NCBI RefSeq assembly: GCF_037478305.1 | Contig: NZ_JBBGAZ010000001.1 | Span: 496,001 to 560,000, forward strand | From: Cognatishimia coralii | Lineage (GTDB): Bacteria; Pseudomonadota; Alphaproteobacteria; Rhodobacterales; Rhodobacteraceae | Direction: 5' to 3' | Length of the DNA stretch: 64,000 nt | Shown: in pieces, positions 25,965 to 35,689 of the stretch | How the letters are laid out: each line of letters starts with the position of its first letter | Position numbering within the stretch: the first letter of the stretch is position 1 | Notes under the pieces: generated by a model | The model's database searches: none | Seen by the model: the letters and a program-made list of their open reading frames with translations, nothing else | Told to the model about the DNA's origin: nothing | Made by a program: the position numbers and the translations under genes

Positions 25965-27086
25965 TTACGCGTCTTCTGCCTTGGCCGCCTCAAGTTCGGC
26001 GGCCTTGGTTTCGACCTGCTCGACGATGTGATCAATCATCTTGTCGTTGTCCACCTTGTGGCTTTGCTTGCCCGCCAGATAGACCATCCCTGATCCAGCC
26101 CCGCCTCCGGTAAAGCCGACATCAGTCATCAAGGCCTCACCCGGCCCATTCACCACACAGCCGATGATCGACAGGCTCATCGGCGTTTTCACGTGCTCCA
26201 GGCGTTTTTCCAGAGCCTCAACGGTTTTGATTACGTCAAAACCTTGCCGCGCGCAGCTTGGGCAAGAGATAATATTCACGCCGCGATGGCGCAGGCCCAG
26301 CGATTTGAGGATTTCAAAGCCGACTTTCACCTCTTCGACCGGATCTGCCGAGAGGCTCACGCGAAGCGTATCGCCGATGCCCATCCACAAGAGCTGCCCC
26401 AGACCAATCGCCGATTTGATCGTACCAGACACAAAGCCCCCCGCCTCGGTGATCCCAAGGTGGATCGGCGCGTCGGTGGCATCGGCCAGCATCTGGTAGG
26501 CCGCTGAGGACATGAAGACGTCAGAGGCTTTCACCGAAATCTTGAACTCGTGAAAATCGTTATCTTGCAGGATCTTAATGTGATCGAGGCCGGATTCCAG
26601 CATCGCATCAGGGCAAGGCTCGCCGTATTTATCCAGAAGGTGTTTTTCGAGTGACCCACCATTCACGCCAATACGGATCGAGCAGTTATGATCCCGCGCA
26701 GCCTTAATGACTTCTTTGACGCGTTTCTCATCGCCGATATTGCCCGGGTTGATCCGCAGACAAGCGGCACCTGCCTCAGCAGCCTCAATCCCGCGTTTGT
26801 AGTGGAAATGGATGTCGGCCACGATGGGCACCGGGCTCTCGCGGCAGATCTCTTTCAGCGCTTTGGAGCTGTCCACATCCGGCACCGAGACCCGCACGAT
26901 ATCGGCCCCTGCGTCAGCCGCCGCCAATACCTGTTTGATTGTGGCCGAGGCATCCGAGGTGATCGTGTTCGTCATGGTCTGAACCGCGATCGGAGCGTCT
27001 CCGCCGACAGGCACATTGCCCACCATGATCTTACGGGATTTTCGACGCTCAATCGTGCGCCAGGGACGGATGTGGTTCAGGGACAT
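25965..27086 (-). CDS. ispG: 4-hydroxy-3-methylbut-2-en-1-yl diphosphate synthase
   Basis: 373 aa. It catalyses the penultimate step of the non-mevalonate isoprenoid pathway (MEcPP to HMBPP). The TIM-barrel N-terminus (VQTMTNT) and the three cluster ligands for its 4Fe-4S centre (CPSCARQG and later CVVNGPGE) are present, with the bridging glutamate in that GE segment. It ends adjacent to the converging DsbA-like gene (stop codons abut). A RodZ-like gene lies upstream on the same strand, a linkage also found in other proteobacteria. Confidence 0.95.
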   Translation of the reverse strand: MSLNHIRPWRTIERRKSRKIMVGNVPVGGDAPIAVQTMTNTITSDASATIKQVLAAADAGADIVRVSVPDVDSSKALKEICRESPVPIVADIHFHYKRGIEAAEAGAACLRINPGNIGDEKRVKEVIKAARDHNCSIRIGVNGGSLEKHLLDKYGEPCPDAMLESGLDHIKILQDNDFHEFKISVKASDVFMSSAAYQMLADATDAPIHLGITEAGGFVSGTIKSAIGLGQLLWMGIGDTLRVSLSADPVEEVKVGFEILKSLGLRHRGVNIISCPSCARQGFDVIKTVEALEKRLEHVKTPMSLSIIGCVVNGPGEALMTDVGFTGGGAGSGMVYLAGKQSHKVDNDKMIDHIVEQVETKAAELEAAKAEDA

Positions 27087-27193
27087 GGGTCAATCACTCA
27101 ACGCTGTGCTCGTTGACGCATATGTAGTCTTGCGCGCACAAAGGAGCAATGCGCGCGAGTGTGAATTTACAAAGCTTGCGTGGATTTGTCCCG

Positions 27194-28387
27194 TTACTCG
27201 GAAACGGTCAGTTCGCCCGGAGGTGTGATCAGCGAGGCAACACGCGCCAGTTCAGGATCCGCTGTCAAATCGGCGATCTGATAGCTCTGCGTGATTGCGT
27301 CCACATCCAACGCCACATCACGTTCGACGGTCGAGCCCTGACCCACAGGACCATAGATCTCTCCGTCGACACGGATATAGACATAGCCCGACATCCCCGC
27401 GACCTTCAAAACCGGTGCGGTTTCAGACGCTGGCAAAAGCACTTCACCGCCAGAATTCAGTGTGTTTTCAAAGACAACCGAACCATCGGCGGCTTTGATG
27501 CTAAGCCAAGATGGGCGCACTGCAAAGAGCACCACCTCAGGCGGGGTGTCCTCGACAACCTGCGGGACGGCAGGCACTTCTGGCTGATAAAGGTCTGCAG
27601 TCGCCAAAACGGTCGCTTCTGGCGTGAACGCGCCGACCGATTGCGGATTCAGCGTGGAAATCGGCGCGTCGCGCGCGACCAAAACCGGCACATCCAAGGC
27701 TTGCGGACGATAGAGACGGTCCAGATCCTGCGCAGGTGGGTTAAACACGCCAGAGGCCTCTGCCATCGAGAAGCTTTCTTCTTCGCGCGCCGAGGTCAGT
27801 GGATCCAGATCGGACAGCACCACAGGTGTTTGCTCTACTGGAACAATGCGCACTTGTTGGATTTCATTCACAACACTCACGCCGCCATAGCCAACACCCG
27901 CGATCAAGGCGAGCAACACGAGGCTCGAGGCAATCGCACGCGGCTCAAGATTGGCCAACATACTTTCTTTTTCGGGCAGATACGGGCCTTTAGACCCTTT
28001 AAACGGATCAGGATTGGCCTGAGAGATCACGGTCGCCTCAGACTTTCGCATGGTCGAGGCCTCAGCCGCCATACCATGAGCTGTTTGGAAGCCGCTTTCC
28101 TGGCAGAATTTGTCGAAGGTCTCTTCCGGGTTCATACCCAGATACCGTGCGTAGGACCGCACATAACCTGCAATGAAGCCCGGCGTCTCGAACGCCGAGG
28201 GATCCGCATTTTCGATGGCTGATATATAGGATGCACGAATTCGCAATTCGCGCTGCACATCCAATAGCGACTTGCCCAAGGTCGCCCGTTCTCCGCGCAT
28301 CAGATCCCCAAGACTGACGTCATAGTCGTCAAAGCCTTTTGGGCCTGTGTCTACTTCAACGGTTTTGCGCTTTTTGCGCCCGATCAT
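27194..28387 (-). CDS. RodZ-like cytoskeletal helix-turn-helix protein
   Basis: 397 aa. The N-terminal HTH_25 domain (about 25-105; GKSLLDVQRELRIRASYISAIE, GFIAGYVRSYARYLGM) is followed by a variable linker, one membrane span (about 155-175, SSLVLLALIAGVGYGGVSVV), a proline/acid-rich periplasmic linker, and a C-terminal DUF4115 beta domain (about 290-365; FAVRPSWLSIKAADGSVVFE). This is RodZ architecture, which links MreB to the membrane in cell-shape control. It is upstream of ispG, as in many genomes. Confidence 0.88.
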   Translation of the reverse strand: MIGRKKRKTVEVDTGPKGFDDYDVSLGDLMRGERATLGKSLLDVQRELRIRASYISAIENADPSAFETPGFIAGYVRSYARYLGMNPEETFDKFCQESGFQTAHGMAAEASTMRKSEATVISQANPDPFKGSKGPYLPEKESMLANLEPRAIASSLVLLALIAGVGYGGVSVVNEIQQVRIVPVEQTPVVLSDLDPLTSAREEESFSMAEASGVFNPPAQDLDRLYRPQALDVPVLVARDAPISTLNPQSVGAFTPEATVLATADLYQPEVPAVPQVVEDTPPEVVLFAVRPSWLSIKAADGSVVFENTLNSGGEVLLPASETAPVLKVAGMSGYVYIRVDGEIYGPVGQGSTVERDVALDVDAITQSYQIADLTADPELARVASLITPPGELTVSE

Positions 28388-28503
28388 ACCCTTACGTGCC
28401 TCACTGCCAAAACGGGCTCGAATTTGTTACCCCGATTCGAGCTGCCCCCATTCATTGTGCCTAAGGTAACACAGTGCAACAATATTTGCGAGTTTTGTGA
28501 GTT

Positions 28504-29727
28504 TTAGCCCGCGAGCTCGGCACGATTCAGCGCACAATGCGACCAAAGTTCGTCCATTGCGTGTACAAGCGCGTTAATCTCGCCCGGACCATGTACCGGA
28601 GACGGCGTAAAGCGCAGGCGCTCGGTGCCGCGCGGAACAGTCGGGAAGTTGATCGGCTGAACGTAGATCCCATGATCCTCTAGCAGTTTGTCGCTGAGAA
28701 CCTTTGTGTGGACCGGATTGCCGACCATCACAGGAACAATATGGGTGCCATGATCGATGATCGGCAGGCCCAATCCTTTAAGACGTAGCTTCAGAACTTT
28801 GGCAGCCGCTTGGTGACGGTCGCGCAGGTCTTGATCATTCTTCAGATGCGCAACCGAGGCCGCTGCGCCAGCGGCGACCACAGGTGGCAGGCTTGTCGTA
28901 AAGATAAAGCCCGGTGCATAAGAGCGCACAGCGTCACACATCTTGGCGCTGGCCGCGATATAACCGCCTTGCACACCGAAAGCTTTGCCCAAAGTGCCGT
29001 TAATGATGTCCAGACGATTGGTCAGTTGATCCCGCTCGCTGATACCGCCGCCACGCGGACCATAGAGTCCAACAGCGTGGACCTCATCCAGATAGGTCAG
29101 CGCACCGAATTCATCGGCCACATCACACAGCGCCTCAATCGGGCCGATGTCGCCGTCCATGGAATAGACCGACTCAAAGGCCACCAGTTTCGGCGCTTTG
29201 GGATCGTCCGCGGCCATCAGCTCGCGCAGATGCTCTGGGTCATTGTGACGGAACACACGCTTGGCGCCACCGTTGCGGCGGATGCCTTCAATCATAGAGG
29301 CGTGGTTCAGGTTGTCCGAATAAATAATCAGCCCTGGAAAGAGCTTAGGCAGCGTTGAAAGCGTCGCATCATTGGCGATATAGGCGCTGGTAAAGAGCAA
29401 CGCGTCTTCTTTTTGGTGAAGATCCGCCAGCTCGGCCTCAAGCCGCTTATGGTAGACAGTCGTGCCGGAGATATTGCGTGTGCCACCAGAGCCCGCGCCT
29501 GTGGCATCCAGCGCCTCATGCATCGCCTCAAGCACAACCGGATGCTGCCCCATACCCAGATAGTCATTGCCACACCAAACAGTGATTTCCTGCTTGGTGC
29601 CATCTGGTTTGTTCCAGATCGCCTTAGGGAAATGACCCTTGGTACGTTCGATATCGATAAAGGTACGATACCGGCCTTCGTCATGAAGGTTTGTCAGGGC
29701 TTGGTCGAGCGCAGCGGAAAAATCCAC
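28504..29727 (-). CDS. hemA: 5-aminolevulinate synthase
   Basis: 407 aa, fold-type I PLP enzyme condensing glycine and succinyl-CoA to 5-aminolevulinate, the C4 route to tetrapyrroles used by alphaproteobacteria. The glycine-rich N-terminus (GNDYLGM), the HNDPEHLRELMA region, DEVHAVGLYG, and the PLP lysine in GTLGKAFGVQGGY are all as in Rhodobacter HemA. Whether a second isozyme (hemT) exists cannot be seen. A large palindrome lies in its 5' region. The gene is probably monocistronic. Confidence 0.95.
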   Translation of the reverse strand: MDFSAALDQALTNLHDEGRYRTFIDIERTKGHFPKAIWNKPDGTKQEITVWCGNDYLGMGQHPVVLEAMHEALDATGAGSGGTRNISGTTVYHKRLEAELADLHQKEDALLFTSAYIANDATLSTLPKLFPGLIIYSDNLNHASMIEGIRRNGGAKRVFRHNDPEHLRELMAADDPKAPKLVAFESVYSMDGDIGPIEALCDVADEFGALTYLDEVHAVGLYGPRGGGISERDQLTNRLDIINGTLGKAFGVQGGYIAASAKMCDAVRSYAPGFIFTTSLPPVVAAGAAASVAHLKNDQDLRDRHQAAAKVLKLRLKGLGLPIIDHGTHIVPVMVGNPVHTKVLSDKLLEDHGIYVQPINFPTVPRGTERLRFTPSPVHGPGEINALVHAMDELWSHCALNRAELAG

Positions 29728-29962
29728 GGGCTATCCTCCGATATGCTGGCTATGCAGCTTGCGTTTCCAAGGACTTCTACGCGAAACCCGAGGCATTTTA
29801 AATAGGCATTCGTTATATAGGTATATAACTTACCAATTAATTTATACGTTCCATGGGCTTTGTCTATGCGACACATTGTTATGCCACAGGCGTATTTGGC
29901 TAGACAGCAAGTCTTGCCTTGCTAGGGTGACGCAAACTCCAATTTTTCAAAGGTTTCGAGAC
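29728..29962. promoter_or_regulatory. hemA / M20 peptidase intergenic region with palindrome
   Basis: 235 bp between divergent genes, AT-rich at 29800-29850. It contains the perfect 18-bp palindrome GTTATATAGGTATATAAC at 29812-29829, 85 bp before the hemA start codon. This does not match the FNR or PpsR consensus known for Rhodobacter hemA. It may be an operator or simply the hemA promoter core. Confidence 0.5.
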
Positions 29963-31342
29963 ATGGATCTTCAACCCGTCCTGAATAGAATTGATGCGGA
30001 TATCGATGCTGCGACTGACCGCCTGCTCGATTTATTGCGCATTCCGTCAATTTCAACCGACCCGGCTTTTGCCCAGGACTGTCAAAATGCCGCGGATTGG
30101 TTGGTCAAAGATCTGACCTCTTTGGGAATCGATGCGACCAAACGGGACACCCCCGGTCACCCTATGGTCGTCGGCCATATCGACGGCGCGGGCCCGCATG
30201 TTCTGTTCTATGGACACTATGATGTTCAGCCGGTCGATCCATTAGAACTCTGGGATTCGCCACCCTTTGAGCCAGCCATCGAGGACGCGGATGGTGTGAA
30301 ACTCATCCGCGGCCGTGGAGCGTCCGATGACAAAGGGCAGTTGATGACCTTTGTCGAGGCCTGCCGCGCGTGGAAGGCCGAGCATGGCGCCCTGCCCTGC
30401 AAGATCACCTTCTTCTTTGAGGGCGAAGAGGAAAGCGGATCGCCGTCGCTGGTGCCCTTCATCAAAGACAACGCCGAGGAGCTGAAGTCCGACATCGCTC
30501 TGATCTGCGATACGGGACTGTTCCAAAGCAAGACGCCTGCGATCATCACCACTTTGCGCGGTCTCTTGGGTGAAGAGCTGACCATCAAGGCGGCCGACAA
30601 GGACCTGCATTCCGGCATGTATGGCGGTCTCGCGCGCAACCCGATTGCAGTTCTTTCTAAAATCATCGCAGGCCTGCACGATGAGAACGGTCGCGTGACA
30701 GTGCCGGGCTTTTATGACGGGGTGCCGGAGCTGACCGACGAGATCAAAGCCCAATGGGAGGCCCTGAACTTTGATCACGGCGCTTTCCTGGGCGATGTGG
30801 ATCTGTCTGAGCCCGCCGGCGAAGCTGGCCGCACGCCGCTTGAAAAACTCTGGTCGCAACCGACCTGTGAACCCAACGGCATTCTCGGCGGTTACACGGG
30901 CGATGGCTTTAAGACCGTCCTCCCCGCGCAAGCCTCCGCCAAAATTAGCTTCCGCCTTGTTGGCACTCAAGACCCGCTGAAAATCCGCGAGAACTTTCGT
31001 GCCTACGTGCAATCCATGCTACCAAGCGACTGCACCGTGGAGTTCACAGGTCATGGGGCATCCAAAGCGTCGGCCATGTCCACGGACCACCCGGCCTTTG
31101 AACAGGCCCGCGCAGCGCTCAGCGATGAATGGCCAGAGGCGGCGGCATTTGCCGGATGCGGCGGCTCTATCCCGATTGCCGGGCATTTCAAAACGATTCT
31201 GGGCACCGATGCGATGTTGATTGGCTTTGCAAAGGACGACGACCAAATCCACTCGCCCAACGAAAAATACGATGTCGAGAGCTTCCACAAAGGCATCCGC
31301 AGCTGGGCGCGCATCTTGCACGCCATGACCAAAGACGCCTAA
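29963..31342 (+). CDS. M20-family metallopeptidase (dipeptidase)
   Basis: 459 aa. Metal-ligand motifs of the M20 family are present: GHYDVQP (H and D), ASDDKGQ, EGEEESGSP (catalytic and ligand glutamates), the CDTG aspartate, and a C-terminal HSPNEKYDV. The lid-domain GGLARNPIAVL-type segment is also seen. It is most like the carboxypeptidase/CNDP-like dipeptidase group that acts on small peptides in the cytoplasm. The ATG at 29963 is chosen as the start because the in-frame residues before it do not resemble the family. It is followed by the tRNA-Ser gene. Confidence 0.88.
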   Translation: MDLQPVLNRIDADIDAATDRLLDLLRIPSISTDPAFAQDCQNAADWLVKDLTSLGIDATKRDTPGHPMVVGHIDGAGPHVLFYGHYDVQPVDPLELWDSPPFEPAIEDADGVKLIRGRGASDDKGQLMTFVEACRAWKAEHGALPCKITFFFEGEEESGSPSLVPFIKDNAEELKSDIALICDTGLFQSKTPAIITTLRGLLGEELTIKAADKDLHSGMYGGLARNPIAVLSKIIAGLHDENGRVTVPGFYDGVPELTDEIKAQWEALNFDHGAFLGDVDLSEPAGEAGRTPLEKLWSQPTCEPNGILGGYTGDGFKTVLPAQASAKISFRLVGTQDPLKIRENFRAYVQSMLPSDCTVEFTGHGASKASAMSTDHPAFEQARAALSDEWPEAAAFAGCGGSIPIAGHFKTILGTDAMLIGFAKDDDQIHSPNEKYDVESFHKGIRSWARILHAMTKDA

Positions 31343-31455
31343 GCCCTGATTTTTCAGGCGAATTCGCTGATCAAACCGCAGGGGCAAAAAACTTTTCATT
31401 CCGAGTGTTTTGCCCCTTGCACCCCCTGACCGCTTTTGGCTAAACAGCGCCTCAC

Positions 31456-31545
31456 GGAGAGGTGGCCGAGTGGTCGAAGGCGCACGCCTGGAAAGTGTGT
31501 AGGCGGGAAACCGTCTCCAGGGTTCGAATCCCTGTCTCTCCGCCA
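31456..31545 (+). tRNA. tRNA-Ser (GGA)
   Basis: 90 nt with encoded CCA. Acceptor GGAGAGG pairs with TCTCTCC; the anticodon loop is CTGGAAA (anticodon GGA); a long variable arm (class II) and TTCGAAT T-loop are visible. It decodes UCC and UCU. Confidence 0.95.
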
Positions 31546-31587
31546 TTACCCCACAGATATAGTGAAGAAGCCTTCCGGCTCTCTGTG

Positions 31588-32901
31588 CTATTTCACCAGC
31601 ACGATATCGGCCTTAAGCCCGCCAAGATCCTGACTGTCCCCCAGCATCAAACGCCCGCCGTGCGCACGGGCAACATCGGCTGAAATCGAAAGACCTAGAC
31701 CGACACCACTGACTTTGTTCTGGTTGCGCGCCGCGTCCAGCCGGGCAAAGGGTTTCACGGCCTCTTCACGAAGATCCTCTGGAATGCCCGGGCCATCATC
31801 TTCGACACGGATCTTGATCTGTTTCTCGCCTTCAATCAGACTCACCCGCGCCCGCGTACCATAGCGTACAGCATTGTTGATTAGGTTCTCCACCGCGCGC
31901 TGGATCGCAACGCGTCTGATCGACAGCCGCATTTCATCTGAAACGGGCTCCAAAGACACATCAGCCCCGTGGGTCGCTGCGAGTTCGACGATGGTGCGCA
32001 CGAACGGTCCCAAGTCGGTCGATTCCGCATCCCCTTCGGCTGCGTCTTTGGCAAAGGTTAGAAATTCATCCAACATCCGCTGCATGTCTTCAACGTCGCG
32101 CTCAAGCGGTTCGCGTTCATCGTCCTCCAGCATACTCAGCCCCAGGCGCAACCGCGTTAGCGGCGTGCGTAGGTCGTGACTGACGCCAGAAAGCATCAAG
32201 GTGCGCTGCTCTAGATGGCGTTCAATCCGCGCCCGCATATCGAGAAAAGTCTGTCCAGCCGCACGAATTTCAGAGGCACCTTCTGGTTTGTAGCTTAACT
32301 TTCGCCCTCGGCCGAAAGCCTCTGCTGCCGTCGCAAGCCGAGTGATCGGACGCAATTGATTTCTCAGATAGATAAATGAAATCAATGTCATAAGTCCGCC
32401 GAAGAAGACCATATTAACCAACAGCTGGTGCGGATTAGAGGCCGACACTCGTCCGCGTGCAAAGTCAAATCGAAGGATGCCCAGTGACGTTTCAATCAAA
32501 ACCCTCACAAAGCGATCATCCGGCAACTGAACCGCATACACACCCGGAACTCGGTTCTTCAATTCACGCGTCACGATGATACCCGAGAAATCAAACCACC
32601 GCCGCAAAGACCCGCTGATAGCACCAGCATCAAAGGCAACATTCAGATCCAACCCCTGCGTGAGTTCTCGCGTCCCAACCAAGGCTGCTGTCGGCGTGTC
32701 ATAGGCGTTCATCTCATCCAAAACGAGGTTCAATTCGCGCACCAGATTGCCGGTAAGCTGCTCCGTCACCCCTTCGAAGTGACGTTGGATAAACACAACC
32801 GAGACCACCAATTGCAGCGTCACCACGGGCAAAATCAGAATTAACGCTGCGCGCCCATAGATCCCGCGGGGCATGTATCGTTTGAGCCAATCGAAATTCA
32901 T
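31588..32901 (-). CDS. EnvZ-like sensor histidine kinase
   Basis: 437 aa. First membrane helix (about 15-35, YGRAALILILPVVTLQLVVSVVF), a periplasmic domain of about 130 residues, a second helix (about 165-185), a HAMP domain with an RPITRLATAAEAFGRG segment, the phosphorylated histidine in LSGVSHDLRTPL, and an HATPase domain with ENLINNAVRYG and DDGPGIP motifs. This is the layout of the EnvZ/OmpR kinase family, which typically senses osmotic or envelope conditions. No response regulator lies alongside, which is unusual. It is divergent from a metallo-beta-lactamase-fold gene; a start at 32901 is preferred though the ribosome site is weak. Confidence 0.85.
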   Translation of the reverse strand: MNFDWLKRYMPRGIYGRAALILILPVVTLQLVVSVVFIQRHFEGVTEQLTGNLVRELNLVLDEMNAYDTPTAALVGTRELTQGLDLNVAFDAGAISGSLRRWFDFSGIIVTRELKNRVPGVYAVQLPDDRFVRVLIETSLGILRFDFARGRVSASNPHQLLVNMVFFGGLMTLISFIYLRNQLRPITRLATAAEAFGRGRKLSYKPEGASEIRAAGQTFLDMRARIERHLEQRTLMLSGVSHDLRTPLTRLRLGLSMLEDDEREPLERDVEDMQRMLDEFLTFAKDAAEGDAESTDLGPFVRTIVELAATHGADVSLEPVSDEMRLSIRRVAIQRAVENLINNAVRYGTRARVSLIEGEKQIKIRVEDDGPGIPEDLREEAVKPFARLDAARNQNKVSGVGLGLSISADVARAHGGRLMLGDSQDLGGLKADIVLVK

Positions 32902-32940
32902 GTCTAGAACCATGCACATAGACGTGCCGAAAGGAAAGAG

Positions 32941-33846
32941 ATGACTGACGCCAAAGCCCCGGAAGTCGGGATCGCCCAAGAGCTGGACCCCGGCCTGCGC
33001 AGAATTCTGGCGCCGAACCCCTCGCCGATGACATATTGGGGCACGAATACCTATCTTCTGGGACACTCAGAGATCACCATCATAGACCCCGGCCCTGCCG
33101 ATCCTCGCCATTTGGATGCGATTTTGGCGGCATTGGAGGCTGGGCAGAAAGTCGCGAAGATTGTCGTGACCCACTCACATCTGGATCACTCGCCCCTGGC
33201 CTCGATGCTGTCAGATCGCACCGGTGCGCCGATCTATGCCTTTGGGGATCATCTGGCAGGCCGCAGCAAAATTATGCAGAAACTCTCGGCTCAGGGATTT
33301 CTGGGCGGCGGCGAAGGCGTCGATGCCGCGTTCAAGCCTGATGTGTTGGTCGCCAACGGCGATCAGATCGGCATCGAAGACGGCCAACTCGAGGTCCTCC
33401 ATACCCCCGGCCATTTCGGCAATCACATCAGCCTTGCTTGGGGAGACATCTGTTTCACCGGAGACCACGTCATGGGCTGGGCCTCCTCACTGGTATCGCC
33501 CCCAGACGGAGACCTCACCGACTTTATGGCCTCCTGCGATCTCTTGGCCGCGCGCCAATGGCGCCGGTTTCACGCAGGCCATGGCGCGCCGATTGAGGAT
33601 CCCAATGGACGCCTGACCTGGTTGATCACGCACCGACGGGGTCGTGAAAAAGAGATCCTGGACACCCTATCCAAAGCCTCCGACACCGCCGAAGGACTGG
33701 CGCTCAAGATCTATACCGATGTGAACCCGGCGCTCTTGTCAGCCGCCGCCCGAAATGTCTTTGCACACCTCGTTGACCTAACAGGACGTGGCTTGGCAAA
33801 ACCGACCCAAGATATTGAATTTACGTCACCTTTCGAGATCATTTAA
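32941..33846 (+). CDS. Metallo-beta-lactamase-fold hydrolase (LACTB2-like)
   Basis: 301 aa with the metal-binding signature THSHLDHSP (H-x-H-x-D-H), a later GH histidine in HTPGHFGNH, and a final GDHV / HAGHG metal-ligand region. The C-terminal winged-helix segment (SAAARNVFAHLVDLTGRGLA) is characteristic of LACTB2/beta-lactamase-like members, some of which are endoribonucleases. Its substrate is not known. It starts 40 bases from the EnvZ-like gene, so the two promoters overlap. Confidence 0.85.
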   Translation: MTDAKAPEVGIAQELDPGLRRILAPNPSPMTYWGTNTYLLGHSEITIIDPGPADPRHLDAILAALEAGQKVAKIVVTHSHLDHSPLASMLSDRTGAPIYAFGDHLAGRSKIMQKLSAQGFLGGGEGVDAAFKPDVLVANGDQIGIEDGQLEVLHTPGHFGNHISLAWGDICFTGDHVMGWASSLVSPPDGDLTDFMASCDLLAARQWRRFHAGHGAPIEDPNGRLTWLITHRRGREKEILDTLSKASDTAEGLALKIYTDVNPALLSAAARNVFAHLVDLTGRGLAKPTQDIEFTSPFEII

Positions 33847-33926
33847 AAAATCTGAGGCAAAAACGAAAAAAATGTAACACCCCCTCTGGACGCCGGAAAA
33901 TCTTATAGCTATACGGTCCCACATGT

Positions 33927-34002
33927 TCCGGCGTAGCTCAGCGGTAGAGCAGTTGACTGTTAATCAATTGGTCGTAGGTTCGATCCCTACCGCCGGAGCC
34001 AA
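33927..34002 (+). tRNA. tRNA-Asn (GTT)
   Basis: 76 nt including CCA; acceptor TCCGGCG/CGCCGGA, anticodon loop CTGTTAA (GTT), and TTCGATC T-loop. Its 3' end borders the AT-richer region that holds two poorly recognised genes. Confidence 0.96.
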
Positions 34003-34164
34003 AAATTCCTAGTTTGGCAAAGTAATCCAAGACTTTAATGGACCATGTTTTGCACTGGGTTCGTCAGTGTGAACTCAAGTTGGTAAAGGGGTCGCAGTCG
34101 ACAACGACAGCGATCCACGGTCCTTTAAAATTTTAAGCGGTTCATTTCACTTGGTCGTATTCTA

Positions 34165-35679
34165 CTAGTAGCCCCAAAGATGTTGGAGTGAGGTCGCTCC
34201 TTTAGAGTTCCATTGCAGCAAGTTTGCCGTGAAGTCGATTTCCGTAGACCTCACCCTCAATGCAGCAATATCGGACCCGAATTTGCTTTTCGAAAATTCA
34301 AAGCTCAGGCATTTCTTGTCGCTGACATCCAAATTCAAACTATCGATCTCGTCACCATGTCTGTCGAAAACATTGACGACGACTTGGCCATTCACGTTGC
34401 CAAAATTGGTCGGTTTCATAGCTTGAAGGTACAAGATCCCTTCGTCGAACAAATTAAAGTTCACAACACCAGTCAGCCTCGAACTCGGCTTCATGGCTTT
34501 GAAGTTGCCAAGCCAATGCGGAAAAACTTTACTTTCAAAGCCCTGATTACGCCAACAACTTTGAAACTCCGTAAAATCTTGATCGTTTGACGTCTTGTTT
34601 CTGCAGACCAGCATGGGCTGATTAAGGTCATAGGGATCCGAAGAGGTTTCCGGGTATTTTTGCCAGACAACCAAGTCATCGCCGTCGGTTGTCAGCTCAT
34701 TTCTATAAACAACCTTGTCTTTCCCAGAGAGTTCCACCTCTTTGATTTCGGAGGTTTCATCCGCCACATAATTCAGAGCCACGCTGTCTGCGTGTGTCGG
34801 CCACCACAAACCAAACTCTACTTCGTCATTGTCACTGGGCAAAATAAAGGGGTTAAGAGTAATCCCTTCGGACTTGAATTTTTTTAGCTCTTTGAATTGT
34901 TTGCTCTTTAGTTTCTTGCCGGGCTTTTTTGCCGTAATTATGTGGTTCCCGGACAATTGGCCCGAGCTGTTCACTAAGAAGTTGAAGGCATTGCCATTTG
35001 TCAAATTAAACTGCTGACCCTCCGACTGCACTTCTTCAACGCCTCGGCACATGGCAATATTTGCAAAAGCTTCTGTGTCGGCGCTGCCTTCGACAACCAA
35101 AAGATCGCTGGTTTCGTCTTTGCCTTGCAGATCACAGTAGATATTTTGTGTCTGCCTCCATGAGTGGCAAGCGTGGTTGGTCACAGCAGTTGTGCCGTCA
35201 GCGTTGAAAATATCAAATTGCGCACGCCACCGAGAATGCCGCCCCCAGCAAAGCTTTGGGCCAAAGGTAAAATACGTCACAACTTGAGGACTGTCGGATT
35301 TGGAAAAGGTTGTTCTAAAAACTTCATAGTCCTTTAGAACTTTTGTGTGACGTTGCGGTGGGTTCTTCCCTACGGCATGGAACAAAAACATCGGAATTTT
35401 GTAATCAACCTGAAAATACTCTTTGAAATGATTGTACAAGTTGATGTCACAGTTCAAATCGCTAGGGACAGTCAGAGTCCCTCCGGCAAATTCCAATACG
35501 CTGGAGAGTCCTGCTTCTAGGTCATCAATCACCTTCTCTAATGACCCGCCAATCTCCTGTTTGTTTTCCAGAAGAAAATCCCAAATGAACGCGTTCTTTT
35601 TCAGTTCAGAAGCATCAAACTCGATGAGCTCCTTTGACTTCCGCTTTAATTTGAGTGCCTTTGCAAACGAGCCAAACAT
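34165..35679 (-). CDS. Unknown large beta-rich protein, AT-richer island
   Basis: 504 aa, not recognised. No signal peptide or membrane span is seen. The N-terminus is basic and helical (KALKLKRKSKELIEF); residues 80-500 look largely beta-stranded, with many aromatic and asparagine residues (FNADGTTAVTNHACHSW, GNAFNFLVNSSGQLSGNHI) suggestive of a carbohydrate-active or coat-like fold. It has six or more cysteines. The codon and base composition is visibly lower in GC than its neighbours, and it is 11 bases from the FkbM methyltransferase gene, so they form a pair. A function in extracellular glycan or surface-structure synthesis is inferred from the partner only. Confidence 0.55.
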   Translation of the reverse strand: MFGSFAKALKLKRKSKELIEFDASELKKNAFIWDFLLENKQEIGGSLEKVIDDLEAGLSSVLEFAGGTLTVPSDLNCDINLYNHFKEYFQVDYKIPMFLFHAVGKNPPQRHTKVLKDYEVFRTTFSKSDSPQVVTYFTFGPKLCWGRHSRWRAQFDIFNADGTTAVTNHACHSWRQTQNIYCDLQGKDETSDLLVVEGSADTEAFANIAMCRGVEEVQSEGQQFNLTNGNAFNFLVNSSGQLSGNHIITAKKPGKKLKSKQFKELKKFKSEGITLNPFILPSDNDEVEFGLWWPTHADSVALNYVADETSEIKEVELSGKDKVVYRNELTTDGDDLVVWQKYPETSSDPYDLNQPMLVCRNKTSNDQDFTEFQSCWRNQGFESKVFPHWLGNFKAMKPSSRLTGVVNFNLFDEGILYLQAMKPTNFGNVNGQVVVNVFDRHGDEIDSLNLDVSDKKCLSFEFSKSKFGSDIAALRVRSTEIDFTANLLQWNSKGATSLQHLWGY

Positions 35680-35689
35680 TTAGATCTCC

